Source: Pseudomonas sp. ok272
GTDB lineage: Bacteria > Pseudomonadota > Gammaproteobacteria > Pseudomonadales > Pseudomonadaceae
DNA length: 64,000 bases
Direction of reading: 5' to 3'
Assembly (NCBI RefSeq): GCF_900109995.1
Contig: NZ_FOCB01000005.1
Location: 186,001-250,000 of the forward strand
Part shown: one piece after another, positions 17,548 through 27,437 of the stretch
How the letters are laid out: the number at the start of each line of letters is the position of its first letter
Position numbering within the stretch: position 1 is the first letter of the stretch
The notes under the pieces: generated by a model
Databases searched by the model: none
Told to the model about the DNA's origin: nothing
The model's input: the letters and a program-made list of their open reading frames with translations, nothing else
Made by a program: the position numbers and the translations under genes

Positions 17548-20500
17548 GGGAGTTGCTCCATAGGGCGATGCTTTCGAGCAACACCGATTCCTGGTAGGGC
17601 TTGCCGAGGTAGTCGTTGACGCCAATGGCCATCGCCCGGTCGCGGTGTTTCTGGCCGGTGCGCGAGGTGATCATGATGATCGGCAGGTGCTGCAGGCGCG
17701 GGTCGTTGCGCACCTGCGTGGCCACCTCGAAGCCGTCCATGCGCGGCATTTCGATGTCCAGCAGCATCAGGTCGGGCGTGTGTTCCTCCAGCAACAACAT
17801 GGCGTCCACTCCGTCCTTGGCCGTCAGCACGCGCATGCCATGGCGTTCCAGCAGGCGGCTGGTGACCTTGCGCACCGTGACCGAATCGTCGACCACCAGC
17901 ACCAGCATCGAGCGCTTGGCCTCGGCCTCCGGCACCGATTCGCGCACCGGTTGGGTCGGCGCCTGCATCGCCCGCAGCGGGGCCAGCAGGTCGAGAATCA
18001 ACACCACGCGTCCGTCACCGAGGATGGTCGCGCCGGACAACCCCGGCACCGCTGCGAACTGCGGGCCGAGGCTCTTGACCACGATTTCCCGGGTGCCAGC
18101 CATGGCGTCGACCTGCACCGCGATGTGCCGCTCGTTGCACTGCACCAGCAGCACCGGCAACGGCAGGCTCTGGCCCAGCAGGTTGGGGCGCACGCTGGTT
18201 TTCAGCAGCTCGCCCAGGTAGCACAACGCATACCGCTGCCCGGCGTACTCGTAGGCCGGCGATTCGAGCTGGTAGTAGCTCTCCAGCTCGTTGGGCAGGA
18301 CCCGCACGATACCTTCGATGGTGTTCAGCGGGATCGCGTACTGGTCCTCCAGGCACTGCACCATCAGCGCGCGGTTGACCGAGACGGTGAACGGCAAGCG
18401 GATGCGAAAGTGCACGCCCTGGCCCGGGGTCGAGTCGATGCTCATCGAGCCGCCCAACTGACGCACTTCCTCGTGGACCACGTCCATGCCCACCCCGCGC
18501 CCGGAGATCTGGGTGATCTTCTCGGCCGTGGAAAAGCCCGGTTGCAGGATGAACTGCAACACGTCGCGGTCGCTGATGTCGCTGTCGTCGGCCAACAGCC
18601 CGCGCGCGATCGCCTTGCGTCGTACGGCCGCGAGCGGCACCCCGGCGCCGTCGTCGCGGATATCGAAAATGATGTCGCCACCTTCCCGGGACAGGTCCAG
18701 GGTGATCCGGCCCTGCTCGGGCTTGCCCGCCGCACGGCGCACCTCGGCCGACTCCAGGCCGTGGTCGACGGCGTTGCGCAGCATGTGTTCCAGGGGTGCG
18801 GCCATGCGTTCCAGGACGTTGCGGTCCATCTCGCCTTCGGCGTTGCCAACCACGAACTCGACGTCCTTGCCCAGCTCGCTGGACACCTGGCGCACGATGC
18901 GCTTCAAGCGCGGCAGCATGCGCTCGAACGGCACCATGCGCGTGCGCATCAGGCCCTCTTGCAGCTCGGTGTTGATCCGCCCCTGTTGTTGCAGCAGGTT
19001 CTCGGCGTCGTGGTTGCGTCGATCCAGGGTTTCCTTGAGGTCGAGCAGGTCCGAGGCGGACTCGAACAACGCCCGCGACAGCTGCTGCAACTGCGAATGG
19101 CGGTCCATTTCCAGCGGGTCGAACTCTTCGTTGCCCAGGTGCTCGGCCTCGACCTGCTGGCGACTGAGAATCCGCCCCTGAGTCTCGGTGTCCAAGCGCC
19201 GCAGTTGGTCGCGCATGCGCTCGAGGGTGGTTTCCATCTCGCCCAGGATCACCCGGCCATCGTTGACCTGTTGTTCGATACGGCCCCGCAGGATCGAGGT
19301 TTCCCCGGCCAGGTTGACCAGTTCATCGAGCAGTTCGGCCGACACCTTGACCATGTCCGCGCCCGCCTCTGCCGGCGCTGTCGCGGGTTCGGGCTTGCTC
19401 GCGGCGGCCACCTCGACAGCCGCCACGGGCGCCACCGGGCCGGGCGTGGCCGGGTGACTGAACCCCCGGATCGCCTCGATCAGGTCGTCGGCCGGCAGCA
19501 CGGGCTGGCCGGCGCGGCTGGCATCGAGCATGTGTGCCAGGCGGTCATGGCTGCGCTGCAACAGATCGAACAAGGCCGGGGTGGCCTGCAACTGGCCACT
19601 GGACAAGCCTTCGTAGAGAAACTCCAGCTCATGGGCCAGGTCGCCAATCGGCGCAATCTCCACCATCCGCGCCCCACCCTTGAGGGTGTGCAGGTCGCGC
19701 AGCAGGGTTTCCATCTCCTGGCGGCTGTGCGGCTCGGCCTGCCAGCGGGCCAACGCCGCGCCCGAGCTGTCGATGATGTCGAAACCTTCTTCGAGGAAGA
19801 TCTCCAGCAACTCCGGGTCATGGCTCACCGCCTCATGGGCGAGCGCCGGCTCAGCAACGTCGACCGTGCCGGCACTGCGCTGGCGCCAGTGCTGGAGCGC
19901 CTCGATCAGGGCCACGCCATCGCCCAGGGGTTGTTGCTGTTGCAGCTGTTCAAGCAGTTGCGCGAGGCGTTCGTGGCTCTGTTGCAACAGGTGCCCCAAC
20001 TCGGCCGAGTAGCTGAGGCGCCGGTCCACCAGGCCTTCGTAAAGGTTTTCCAGCTCATGGGCCAGGTCGCCCACCGGCACGATGCAGGCCATCCGCGCCC
20101 CGCCCTTGAGGGTATGCAGGTCACGTTGCAGTGACGACAACGGCGCGCTGTTGTCCGGATCTGCCAGCCAGCGCTGCAAGGCTTGCCCGGCGCTTTCGAG
20201 GATGTCCACCGCCTCTTCGAGGAAGATCGCCACCAGTTCGTCGTCGATGCTCGTCGGCACGGACTGTTCCAGCGCGGCAGTGGCGCTGCCCAGCTCACTG
20301 ATGCTCAGGACACGGCTGCCGTCGCTGCGGATCAGCCCCAGGGCCTGCGGATCGAGGCCCTCGTTGAGCAGGTCACGCAAGGCCCGGACCCGCGCTGGCT
20401 GGTGGCTGACTTCCTGGCCGGCGGCCAGTTCGTCGAGCATGTCGATCAAGGCTTCGTGGGCACGTTGCGCCTCATGGAAGAAGCGCTCGCTGACTGCCAG

Positions 20501-23446
20501 GCTGCTTTCCTCCACGGCGCCGTAGAGGTCGAGCAAGGCTTCGCACAGTTCATCCACCGGGTGCAGGTCGGCCAGGTGGGCGTTTTCCCCCAGGGTGGTC
20601 AATTCGTCCAGCAGCGCGCTGAGTTCCTGACGCTCGCCGGGGTGCTGCTGCCAGCGTTGCAACAGGCTTTCGGCGTCCAGCAGGATGTCCATGCCCTGGG
20701 CCAGGAAGTTGTTGATCAGCTGCGGGTCACGTTTGATGCGCACGCCGCTGCTGGGCGAGTTGTGCACCGCCACCAGGCGCTCGGCGAGCAGTGCGTGGGT
20801 GCGTTCGATCAGCGCGTGGGCGCCGTCGATGGCCCGTGACGGGTCGTCCTTCGACTGCCTCAGGCCCCGGCGCAGCAGGCCTTCGGCTTCGAGCAACAGT
20901 TCGACTTCATCCAGGTCCAGTGCCAGCCGGTGCGCCTTGTACTCACGCGCCAACTGGTCGAGGGCCGCCGCCAGTTCGGCAATCGGTACCACCCCGGCCA
21001 CCGAGGCGCTGCCCTTGAGGGTATGCAAGGCGCGCTGCAAGTCATCGCTGGCCGCCAGTGGCACGTGTTCGGCGGCCAAGTCGAGAAAGCGGTTGAGGCT
21101 GGCCAGGTGGGTCTCGGCCTCGTTGCGGAAGATCTCCAGCAACTGCGGGTCGGCGCCGCTGTCATCCGCCGTCGGCGAATCGGGCATGCCCTTGGCCAGG
21201 CCGTGGGCGCGGGCGGCCAGGCGGTCGACGTCATCGCGCTGGCGCTGGGCATTGGCGGCGAACTCGGCGATCAGCTCAGGCAGCAAGGCCACGACCTCGG
21301 CGAGCAAGCCCTGGACCGGCGGGTCGGGCTCGACGCTACGCTCCAGCACGCGGTTGAGCAGGTTTTCCAGCGCCCAGGCCAGTTCGCCGAGCACCAGCGC
21401 GCGAACCATCCGGCCGCTGCCCTTGAGGGTGTGGAACGCCCGGCGCAGTTCGCCCAGGGCCGTGAGGTCGGCAGGGTTGGCGACCCACAGCGGCAGTTGT
21501 TCACGCAGGACCTGCAACACCTCATCGGTCTCTTCCAGGAACACTTCGCGCAGTTCGTCATCCACCGGGGTTTCATCCCGCGGTGGCGGCAGCAGGCTAC
21601 CGGGGGTGATGCGCGCCGGCGGGTTGAGCGCCGACACCGGGCTGGCCAGCACCTCGGCCAGCGATTGCAGCGCCTGCGGGTCGTCCCATTCATCGTGTGC
21701 CTGCGCGGCCTCGGCGGGGCTGAGCACCTCGTCGAGCAGCGGCACCTGCACCGCATCCGGCAAATAGCCCAGGCTCGCCAGGCTGCGCTCGGCCACATCC
21801 AGTACCGGCTCGCCCTGGGCCTGGGGGTCTTCGCTCAAGCGCTCCAGGTAGTACTCGATGGCGCTGAGCGCGTCGGCCAGGTTGTCCAGGTGCTGCCAGT
21901 CCGGCGGGCTCAGATCCACCAGCAAATGCTCGCGGATGTACCGGTTGCAGGCGTCCAGCAGGCTGGCGGCGCGGTTCAGCGGGATCATCGCCAGCGCGCC
22001 CCGGACCTGGGTCAACACGGCCGGCAGGGGCAGCAGCGCCTGGCGATCCCACTCGGCGTCGATGTACTCGACGATCATGTCCTTGGCCTGTTGCAGGCAC
22101 AGGCGAGCTTCCTTGATCACGATCTGGTGGATCTGGGTCAGGTCGGTGGTCGGCAGCCGACTTTCTTCGCGGCTTTCTTCGACGATGCCGACCATCCCCG
22201 CCAGGGTCGCCTCGACGTAGAGCAAGGCGCCGGCGACGTCCATCAGGATCGCGTCATTCGGCTCCCGTTGGCCCTGGGCCAGGCTCAGCACCACGCCAAG
22301 CTGATCGATGATGACCTTGCGCGGCTGGCCGAAACCCAGCACTGCCAGGGTGTCGGCGATTTGCCGCAGCGGCGCCAGCAGGCTGTCCAGGTCGGAGGCG
22401 TGCTGGCGGTCGCTGCGCACGAACAGGTCCAGGCGCTCCTTGACCCGCACCAGCTCCTCGCACAACGCAGCCAGCACCGAGCGCATCGCATCGCGGTCCG
22501 GGCCGGCGAGGCGCGCCCGCTCTTCATCGAGCAGGGCACTGTCGGGCAAGGCTTCATCGAGTCCGTAGCGATCTTTCATGGTTTGCATCCGGGCGCTGGG
22601 GTGTTGCGCCTTGGCGATATAGAACAGCAGGCTTTTGAGCAACTCCGGGGGCGCCGCCTGGTTGACCCCCGGCATGCCTTGGTCGAGCAGGCGCTTGAGC
22701 TCTTTGTCGGCATCCTTGAACAGGCTGCGCAGCGCCGGGCTGTGGCCGATGCGGCCTTCCTGCATGCCTTCGATCAGCGCCGAGGCGACCTGCCACAGCG
22801 GGCTCAAGGGCGCATCGCCACAGATCGCTTCCAGGCGGGCAAAGACCTTGGCCAGGTAGCCGAGGTTCGTTGCGTCATCCTGTTCGCGCATCAACCCCAC
22901 CAACCCCATCTGCAGCATCTGGCGCAGCTTGCGCAACACCGTGGGCAGGTCGGCCGGATCCAACTGCGCCAGTTGCGCGGGGTCCAGCGGCGCCAGGTCG
23001 TGCAGTTGCGGGCTGAACAGGCTGGTTTCCGAGAGCAGGCTTTCGCCACGGGCACTGCGCAGGTCGTTGATCAGCGGCAACACCACCAGCGGCAGGTCGC
23101 GCCGGGCGCTTTGCACGCGGTCGAGGTAGATCGGCAACTGGCTGATGGCCTGTTGCAGCAGGGCGATGGCTTCGTCGCGGTGGCTGACGCGGTTGTGCTG
23201 CAGCGCCGCGGCCAGTTGCTCCATCTCTTCGGCCAGCAGCGCCGCGCCGTAGAACTCGACCATCTGCAGGCTGCCATGCACCTGATGGATCCCCGCCAGG
23301 CACGCGGCAATCGCGTGGGCCGCGTGCGGCTGTTCGACCCGGCTGTCGAGCACCATGCTTTCAAGGGCGGCAAACGCCTGCTTCAGCGTTTCGGCAATTT
23401 CGCCCTTGACCCATTCGAGGGCCACATAGTCGTGCCGATCACCCAT
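17540..23446 (-). CDS. chpA: hybrid chemotaxis histidine kinase ChpA (type IV pili)
   Basis: Cytosolic CheA-type hybrid kinase of 1968 residues (start MGDRHDYVALEW at 23446). Canonical Hpt phosphoacceptor histidines in HTLKG motifs are at residues 672, 808, 1111 and 1253. Degenerate Hpt-like repeats lie near residue 54 (IHQVHGSLQMV) and 950 (ELTTLGENAHL, Thr in place of His). Then come the dimerisation region (VSAELLDELVNLAGETSILR), N-box LRNAVDHGLE, DIRDDGAGVP, GRGVGMDVV, a CheW-like regulatory domain and a receiver with acceptor Asp1897 (LLDIEMPRMDG). P. aeruginosa ChpA is longer (about 2470 residues), so this one has lost or never had some Hpt units. It phosphorylates PilG and PilH to steer pilus extension and retraction. 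Confidence 0.95.
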   Translation of the reverse strand: MGDRHDYVALEWVKGEIAETLKQAFAALESMVLDSRVEQPHAAHAIAACLAGIHQVHGSLQMVEFYGAALLAEEMEQLAAALQHNRVSHRDEAIALLQQAISQLPIYLDRVQSARRDLPLVVLPLINDLRSARGESLLSETSLFSPQLHDLAPLDPAQLAQLDPADLPTVLRKLRQMLQMGLVGLMREQDDATNLGYLAKVFARLEAICGDAPLSPLWQVASALIEGMQEGRIGHSPALRSLFKDADKELKRLLDQGMPGVNQAAPPELLKSLLFYIAKAQHPSARMQTMKDRYGLDEALPDSALLDEERARLAGPDRDAMRSVLAALCEELVRVKERLDLFVRSDRQHASDLDSLLAPLRQIADTLAVLGFGQPRKVIIDQLGVVLSLAQGQREPNDAILMDVAGALLYVEATLAGMVGIVEESREESRLPTTDLTQIHQIVIKEARLCLQQAKDMIVEYIDAEWDRQALLPLPAVLTQVRGALAMIPLNRAASLLDACNRYIREHLLVDLSPPDWQHLDNLADALSAIEYYLERLSEDPQAQGEPVLDVAERSLASLGYLPDAVQVPLLDEVLSPAEAAQAHDEWDDPQALQSLAEVLASPVSALNPPARITPGSLLPPPRDETPVDDELREVFLEETDEVLQVLREQLPLWVANPADLTALGELRRAFHTLKGSGRMVRALVLGELAWALENLLNRVLERSVEPDPPVQGLLAEVVALLPELIAEFAANAQRQRDDVDRLAARAHGLAKGMPDSPTADDSGADPQLLEIFRNEAETHLASLNRFLDLAAEHVPLAASDDLQRALHTLKGSASVAGVVPIAELAAALDQLAREYKAHRLALDLDEVELLLEAEGLLRRGLRQSKDDPSRAIDGAHALIERTHALLAERLVAVHNSPSSGVRIKRDPQLINNFLAQGMDILLDAESLLQRWQQHPGERQELSALLDELTTLGENAHLADLHPVDELCEALLDLYGAVEESSLAVSERFFHEAQRAHEALIDMLDELAAGQEVSHQPARVRALRDLLNEGLDPQALGLIRSDGSRVLSISELGSATAALEQSVPTSIDDELVAIFLEEAVDILESAGQALQRWLADPDNSAPLSSLQRDLHTLKGGARMACIVPVGDLAHELENLYEGLVDRRLSYSAELGHLLQQSHERLAQLLEQLQQQQPLGDGVALIEALQHWRQRSAGTVDVAEPALAHEAVSHDPELLEIFLEEGFDIIDSSGAALARWQAEPHSRQEMETLLRDLHTLKGGARMVEIAPIGDLAHELEFLYEGLSSGQLQATPALFDLLQRSHDRLAHMLDASRAGQPVLPADDLIEAIRGFSHPATPGPVAPVAAVEVAAASKPEPATAPAEAGADMVKVSAELLDELVNLAGETSILRGRIEQQVNDGRVILGEMETTLERMRDQLRRLDTETQGRILSRQQVEAEHLGNEEFDPLEMDRHSQLQQLSRALFESASDLLDLKETLDRRNHDAENLLQQQGRINTELQEGLMRTRMVPFERMLPRLKRIVRQVSSELGKDVEFVVGNAEGEMDRNVLERMAAPLEHMLRNAVDHGLESAEVRRAAGKPEQGRITLDLSREGGDIIFDIRDDGAGVPLAAVRRKAIARGLLADDSDISDRDVLQFILQPGFSTAEKITQISGRGVGMDVVHEEVRQLGGSMSIDSTPGQGVHFRIRLPFTVSVNRALMVQCLEDQYAIPLNTIEGIVRVLPNELESYYQLESPAYEYAGQRYALCYLGELLKTSVRPNLLGQSLPLPVLLVQCNERHIAVQVDAMAGTREIVVKSLGPQFAAVPGLSGATILGDGRVVLILDLLAPLRAMQAPTQPVRESVPEAEAKRSMLVLVVDDSVTVRKVTSRLLERHGMRVLTAKDGVDAMLLLEEHTPDLMLLDIEMPRMDGFEVATQVRNDPRLQHLPIIMITSRTGQKHRDRAMAIGVNDYLGKPYQESVLLESIALWSNSHA

Positions 23447-23526
23447 AACCACTCCCCTCAAAACCCATGACGTGCTGTGTTGCCCGTACTGAATAACTAC
23501 CCACTTCCGAGCGCTGCAGATCCCCC

Positions 23527-23616
23527 TGTGGGAGCGGGCTTGCTCGCGAAAGCGCTGTATCAGGCAACATCAGGATTGACTGACAAGGCCTATTCGCGAG
23601 CAAGCCCGCTCCCACA
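23527..23616. repeat. REPIN between chpA and pilJ
   Basis: Perfect inverted TGTGGGAGCGGGCTTGCTCG arms. Its spacer is almost identical to that of the REPIN on the other side of pilJ. Confidence 0.92.
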
Positions 23617-23632
23617 GGGGATCTGCGGTGTC

Positions 23633-25684
23633 TCAGAGTTCATCCGCCTTCTTCACCGGCAAGGTAAACCCGGACACCGAGCGCCGCAGCTGGCTGGCCA
23701 TCTTGGCCAGGTTGCCGATGCTCTCGGCGGTGGCCGTGGAGCCCGACGAGGTTTGCGTGGTGATCTGCTGGATCACGTTCATCGTCAAGGAAATCTGCCC
23801 CGCCGACGTGGTCTGCTGTTGCGCCGCGTTGGAGATGCTCTGGATCAACGCCGCCAGGGTCTTGGACACCCCTTCGATTTCCTCCAGGGCCACCCCGGCA
23901 TCCTGCGCCAGCCGGGCGCCACGCACCACTTCGGTGGTGGTCTGCTCCATGGAGATCACCGCTTCATTGGTGTCGGCCTGGATCGCCCGCACCAGGGTCT
24001 CGATCTGCCGGGTGGCGGCCGAGGATCGCTCGGCCAGGCGCTGCACTTCATCGGCGACCACCGCAAAACCACGCCCGGCATCCCCGGCCATGGACGCCTG
24101 GATCGCCGCGTTGAGGGCCAGGATGTTGGTCTGATCGGCAATGTCGTCGATCAAGCTGACAATGTCGCCGATTTCCTGGGAAGACTCGCCCAGGCGCTTG
24201 ATGCGCTTGGCGGTATCCTGGATCTGCTCGCGGATGTTGTCCATGCCGTGGATGGTGTTGTGCACCACCTCGTTGCCCTTGTTGGCGATGTCCACCGACC
24301 GCTCGGCCACGGCCGAGGATTCGGCGGCGTTAGCCGAGACCTGGTCGATGGACTGGGCCATGTCGTTGATCGCAGTGGATGCTTCGCTGATCTGCTGGGC
24401 CTGATGCTCCGAGGCCTGGGCCAGGTGCATGGCGGTGGCCTGGGTTTCCTGCACGGCGGCGGCGACCTGGCCGGCGGTGAGGTTGATGGTGGCGACCAGC
24501 TCACGCAGCTGGTCGACCGAATAGTTGATCGAGTCGGCGATGGTGCCGGTGAAGTCTTCCGTGACCGAGGCGGTCACCGTCAAGTCGCCATCGGCCAGGT
24601 CTTCGATTTCATCGAGCAGGCGCATGATCGCGTTCTGGTTGCGCTCGTTCTTCTCGGCGGTCTCACGCAACTGGCGGTTGGTTTCACGCACCATCACCAG
24701 GCCGATCAGGATGATCGAGGTCAGCGCCAGCAACCCCAGCACGTAGCCGCCGATGGTGTCGGTGGAGCGCCCGCCCATCAGGTTCTCGAACCCGGTGGCC
24801 AGGAACGACGCTTCATCGAGCAGGGTTTGCGACAGGTTGAAGATGTTGCCCGCCGACTCGCGGACCTTGAACAACTCCGGCGAGGTTTCGAGGATTTCGT
24901 CCACCGAGCCCGAGACGAACTCGAACAACTCGGCGATCTCGCTCAGGCGCGCCCGGGCGTCACGGTCTTCGACCTGGCTGATCTTCAGTGCCGGATTGCC
25001 CTGGAGCATGCCATTGAGCACCAGGCCAAAGCGCTCGGCATCACGCCCGAACACCTCGGCGGCCTGCTGGGCATTCTCATCGCCGGCCAGCACCGTGTTG
25101 ACCGCGCCGAGGATGCGCTCGGCCAGCAGCGACTGACGCTGGGCCAAGACGACCTGGGCCGCCGGGGCGCCGCGCTGCAGGAGGGTCTCGACCACCTTTT
25201 CGTATTCGATCTGCAGCTGCGGCACGGTCTCAGCCAGCGTCGCGGCCACCTGGTGCAGGGACAGCACGGTCTGCTCGCTGGAGAGGATCGCGTCGGTGTT
25301 GCTCAGCAGTTTGTCCCAGTCCAGTTGCACCGCGCGCATTTGCGGGCGCACCGCCGCGGGTGCAGGGGGCAGGCCGGTGGCCGGGTCGCCTTTTTTCAGG
25401 TAGCCCCAACGCCTGGCGAAGTCATTGCGCGCATCGCTGAGCAACTTGAACGCCGCCGCCTTGCCGGCCGCCGCTTCGGTGGCGTTCTTGGCAATGCGCT
25501 GGGACAGCACGCGCAACTCGCCCGCATGGCCGATGTACTGCTTGTCGTAGGCTGCCTGCGTATTGAGGTAGGCGAAATTGGCGAACAGCAACACGATGAA
25601 CACGATCAGCGCGAGAAACAAAACGATGATCTGTGAGCGACTGCGCGAACCTTCCGTGGGTGTGCCTGCTTTTGCTTTTATCAT
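23633..25684 (-). CDS. pilJ: type IV pili methyl-accepting chemoreceptor PilJ
   Basis: Inner-membrane chemoreceptor of 683 residues. The start at 25684 ([12 protein letters not shown]) has a GGCGAGGATCG ribosome site. A first helix ([20 protein letters not shown]) leads to a periplasmic part with two PilJ sensor repeats ([20 protein letters not shown]). A second helix lies near residue 320 ([18 protein letters not shown]). A HAMP region and the cytoplasmic hairpin tip (about residues 545-560, [20 protein letters not shown]) follow. It signals to ChpA through PilI. No pilK methyltransferase follows; instead a REPIN separates it from chpA. Confidence 0.96.
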   Translation of the reverse strand: MIKAKAGTPTEGSRSRSQIIVLFLALIVFIVLLFANFAYLNTQAAYDKQYIGHAGELRVLSQRIAKNATEAAAGKAAAFKLLSDARNDFARRWGYLKKGDPATGLPPAPAAVRPQMRAVQLDWDKLLSNTDAILSSEQTVLSLHQVAATLAETVPQLQIEYEKVVETLLQRGAPAAQVVLAQRQSLLAERILGAVNTVLAGDENAQQAAEVFGRDAERFGLVLNGMLQGNPALKISQVEDRDARARLSEIAELFEFVSGSVDEILETSPELFKVRESAGNIFNLSQTLLDEASFLATGFENLMGGRSTDTIGGYVLGLLALTSIILIGLVMVRETNRQLRETAEKNERNQNAIMRLLDEIEDLADGDLTVTASVTEDFTGTIADSINYSVDQLRELVATINLTAGQVAAAVQETQATAMHLAQASEHQAQQISEASTAINDMAQSIDQVSANAAESSAVAERSVDIANKGNEVVHNTIHGMDNIREQIQDTAKRIKRLGESSQEIGDIVSLIDDIADQTNILALNAAIQASMAGDAGRGFAVVADEVQRLAERSSAATRQIETLVRAIQADTNEAVISMEQTTTEVVRGARLAQDAGVALEEIEGVSKTLAALIQSISNAAQQQTTSAGQISLTMNVIQQITTQTSSGSTATAESIGNLAKMASQLRRSVSGFTLPVKKADEL

Positions 25685-25728
25685 CGATCCTCGCCTGTTA
25701 ACCCACATCCTGGGTTTACCGAATTACC

Positions 25729-25818
25729 TGTGGGAGCGGGCTTGCTCGCGAAAGCGCTGTGTCAGGCAACATCAGGGCTGACTGACAGGTCCTATTCGCG
25801 AGCAAGCCCGCTCCCACA
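25729..25818. repeat. REPIN between pilJ and pilI
   Basis: Perfect inverted arms and a spacer nearly the same as the REPIN at 23527, suggesting a recent copy event within one operon. Confidence 0.92.
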
Positions 25819-25837
25819 GGGGGCCGCGTCATTTTCG

Positions 25838-26377
25838 TTAAAGCACCACATCCATAAACCGTGGTGACTGCGCCAGCGCGAACGGGCTGAACACCTGCCA
25901 GCGTTGTTCGCGCTCGAACTGGCCCTTGATGAACGCCCCGGCCGGACCATCCCGGGTATCGCGTGATGCCGCTTCGAAGCGCGCCTGGTCAAAGTGCTGC
26001 ATGCCCAGCACTTCATCGACCATCAGGCCGACGAACAGCTCTTTGTACTCGACGACCAGCACCCGCCGCTGCTTGCGCTGCGCCGATGACTCGCCCCCCA
26101 GGAACCCACACAGGTCCATGATCGGCAGCAGGCTCCCGCGCAGGTTGGCCACGCCCCGGACCCACGGCTTGACCCCCGGCAATGGGGTCAGGCGCGGCTC
26201 GTGCAGCACTTCGCTGACCTCGCCCATGGGCGCCACGTACCAGCGCTCGCCCAGGCGAAAGCCAATCCCGCTCCACCCATGGTGGCGGGTGGGCTGGGAC
26301 GGCAAGTCCGCCGCCAGCAGGCGGCAGCGTTGGTCGATCTGCAGCAGCAGTTCGAAGGCAGTCAGCGACTCGGCCAT
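25838..26377 (-). CDS. pilI: CheW-like adaptor PilI
   Basis: CheW-domain protein of 179 residues, same length as P. aeruginosa PilI. GFRLGERWYVAPMGEVSEVL, VRGVANLRGSLLPIMDLCGF and VLVVEYKELFVGLMVDEVLG are successive CheW strands. It couples PilJ to ChpA in the pole-localised array that controls twitching and pilus-dependent surface sensing. The start lies ten bases after the pilH stop, so they are cotranscribed. Confidence 0.95.
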   Translation of the reverse strand: MAESLTAFELLLQIDQRCRLLAADLPSQPTRHHGWSGIGFRLGERWYVAPMGEVSEVLHEPRLTPLPGVKPWVRGVANLRGSLLPIMDLCGFLGGESSAQRKQRRVLVVEYKELFVGLMVDEVLGMQHFDQARFEAASRDTRDGPAGAFIKGQFEREQRWQVFSPFALAQSPRFMDVVL

Positions 26378-26387
26378 GGCCCGGACG

Positions 26388-26753
26388 TCAGCCGGCCAGC
26401 ACAGCGTTCAGGGTCTTGATCAGGGTTTCTTCGTCCACCGGCTTGGTCAGGTAATCCTTGGCGCCCTGGCGGGTGCCCCAGACCTTGTCGGTTTCCTGGT
26501 CCTTGGTGGTGATGATGATCACCGGGATGTGGCCGGTGTCCGGGTCCTTGGTCAACTGGCGGGTCGCCTGGAACCCATTGAGGCCGGGCATGACGATGTC
26601 CATCAGCACCGCGTCGGGTTTCTCCTGGCGCGCCAGGGCCACGCCATCGGCACCGTTTTCAGCCTTCAACACCTGGTGGCCGTGCTTCTCCAGCATGCCG
26701 GTCAGTTTGTACATTTCAGTCGGTGAGTCATCGACGATCAGGATACGAGCCAT
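26388..26753 (-). CDS. pilH: twitching motility response regulator PilH
   Basis: Single-domain CheY-like receiver of 121 residues (MARILIVDDSPTEMYKL). Phosphoacceptor Asp52 is in VLMDIVMPGLNG, with acidic residues D8 and D9 and Lys in DYLTKPVDEETL. Nearly the same in length and sequence as P. aeruginosa PilH, which acts on the retraction side or as a phosphate sink. Start chosen at MARILIV, four codons inside the longer frame. Confidence 0.97.
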   Translation of the reverse strand: MARILIVDDSPTEMYKLTGMLEKHGHQVLKAENGADGVALARQEKPDAVLMDIVMPGLNGFQATRQLTKDPDTGHIPVIIITTKDQETDKVWGTRQGAKDYLTKPVDEETLIKTLNAVLAG

Positions 26754-26812
26754 GGTCTTCCCCATTGTTCTGGTCGACGCCGGGCCGGCTGGCCAAGCAT
26801 CTGAATGCTGTT

Positions 26813-27217
26813 CTAGTGCGCCGTAGCGGCCGTGAACCCCGGTACGTGAGCCTGGATCGCGCTGAGCAGTTCTTCCTTGCTGAACGGCTTGGTCAAAAAC
26901 TGATCAGAGCCGACGATACGCCCCTTGGCCTTGTCGAACAGCCCATCCTTGGAGGACAGCATAATCACCGGCGTGGCCTTGAACGCACTGTTGTTCTTGA
27001 TTAAAGCGCAGGTCTGATAACCATCCAGGCGCGGCATCATGATGTCGACAAAGATGATCCGCGGGTGATGGTCGGCAATCTTGGCCAGGGCATCGAACCC
27101 GTCGATGGCCGTGATCACCTCACAACCGGCATTGCGCAGCAACGTTTCGGCGGTGCGGCGAATCGTCTTCGAATCGTCGATCACCATGACCTTCAAGGCG
27201 TTGGGATGCTGTTCCAT
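26813..27217 (-). CDS. pilG: twitching motility response regulator PilG
   Basis: CheY-like receiver of 134 residues (MEQHPNALKVMVIDDSKTIR). Asp58 in IIFVDIMMPRLDG is the phosphate acceptor, and KPFSKEELLSAI carries the conserved Lys. First gene of the Pil-Chp operon and divergent from gshB, as in P. aeruginosa. Phospho-PilG promotes pilus extension and raises cAMP through CyaB in that species. The frame extends upstream but the family begins here. Confidence 0.97.
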   Translation of the reverse strand: MEQHPNALKVMVIDDSKTIRRTAETLLRNAGCEVITAIDGFDALAKIADHHPRIIFVDIMMPRLDGYQTCALIKNNSAFKATPVIMLSSKDGLFDKAKGRIVGSDQFLTKPFSKEELLSAIQAHVPGFTAATAH

Positions 27218-27437
27218 ATCTGCTCTATCATCGCCACGGCGAATCGATTTTGCCGGCGCACCGGTGTTCCACGCTGCAGAGCCCGATGTGCAAGGCCCAG
27301 CGCGACATGGCAGCCTTTTTAGCACAGTCGCCTGCGCCAATCTATCGAGGCGGTTTTTCCTTGACCGCGAATGCACTGGGCGCCACTCTGACGCCACTTT
27401 TGCACATCATTTTTCGCCCATCTTCGAGGAAACCCCC

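Noticed and set aside
17645..23470. Very long plus-strand open frames (829 and 846 codons) opposite chpA
   Set aside because: They mirror chpA codons in a high-GC gene; the translations are His/Gln/Arg/Gly-rich with no domain, and chpA is clearly the real gene.
23477..25636. 719-codon plus-strand frame opposite pilJ
   Set aside because: Antisense shadow of a coiled-coil receptor, starts within REP sequence.
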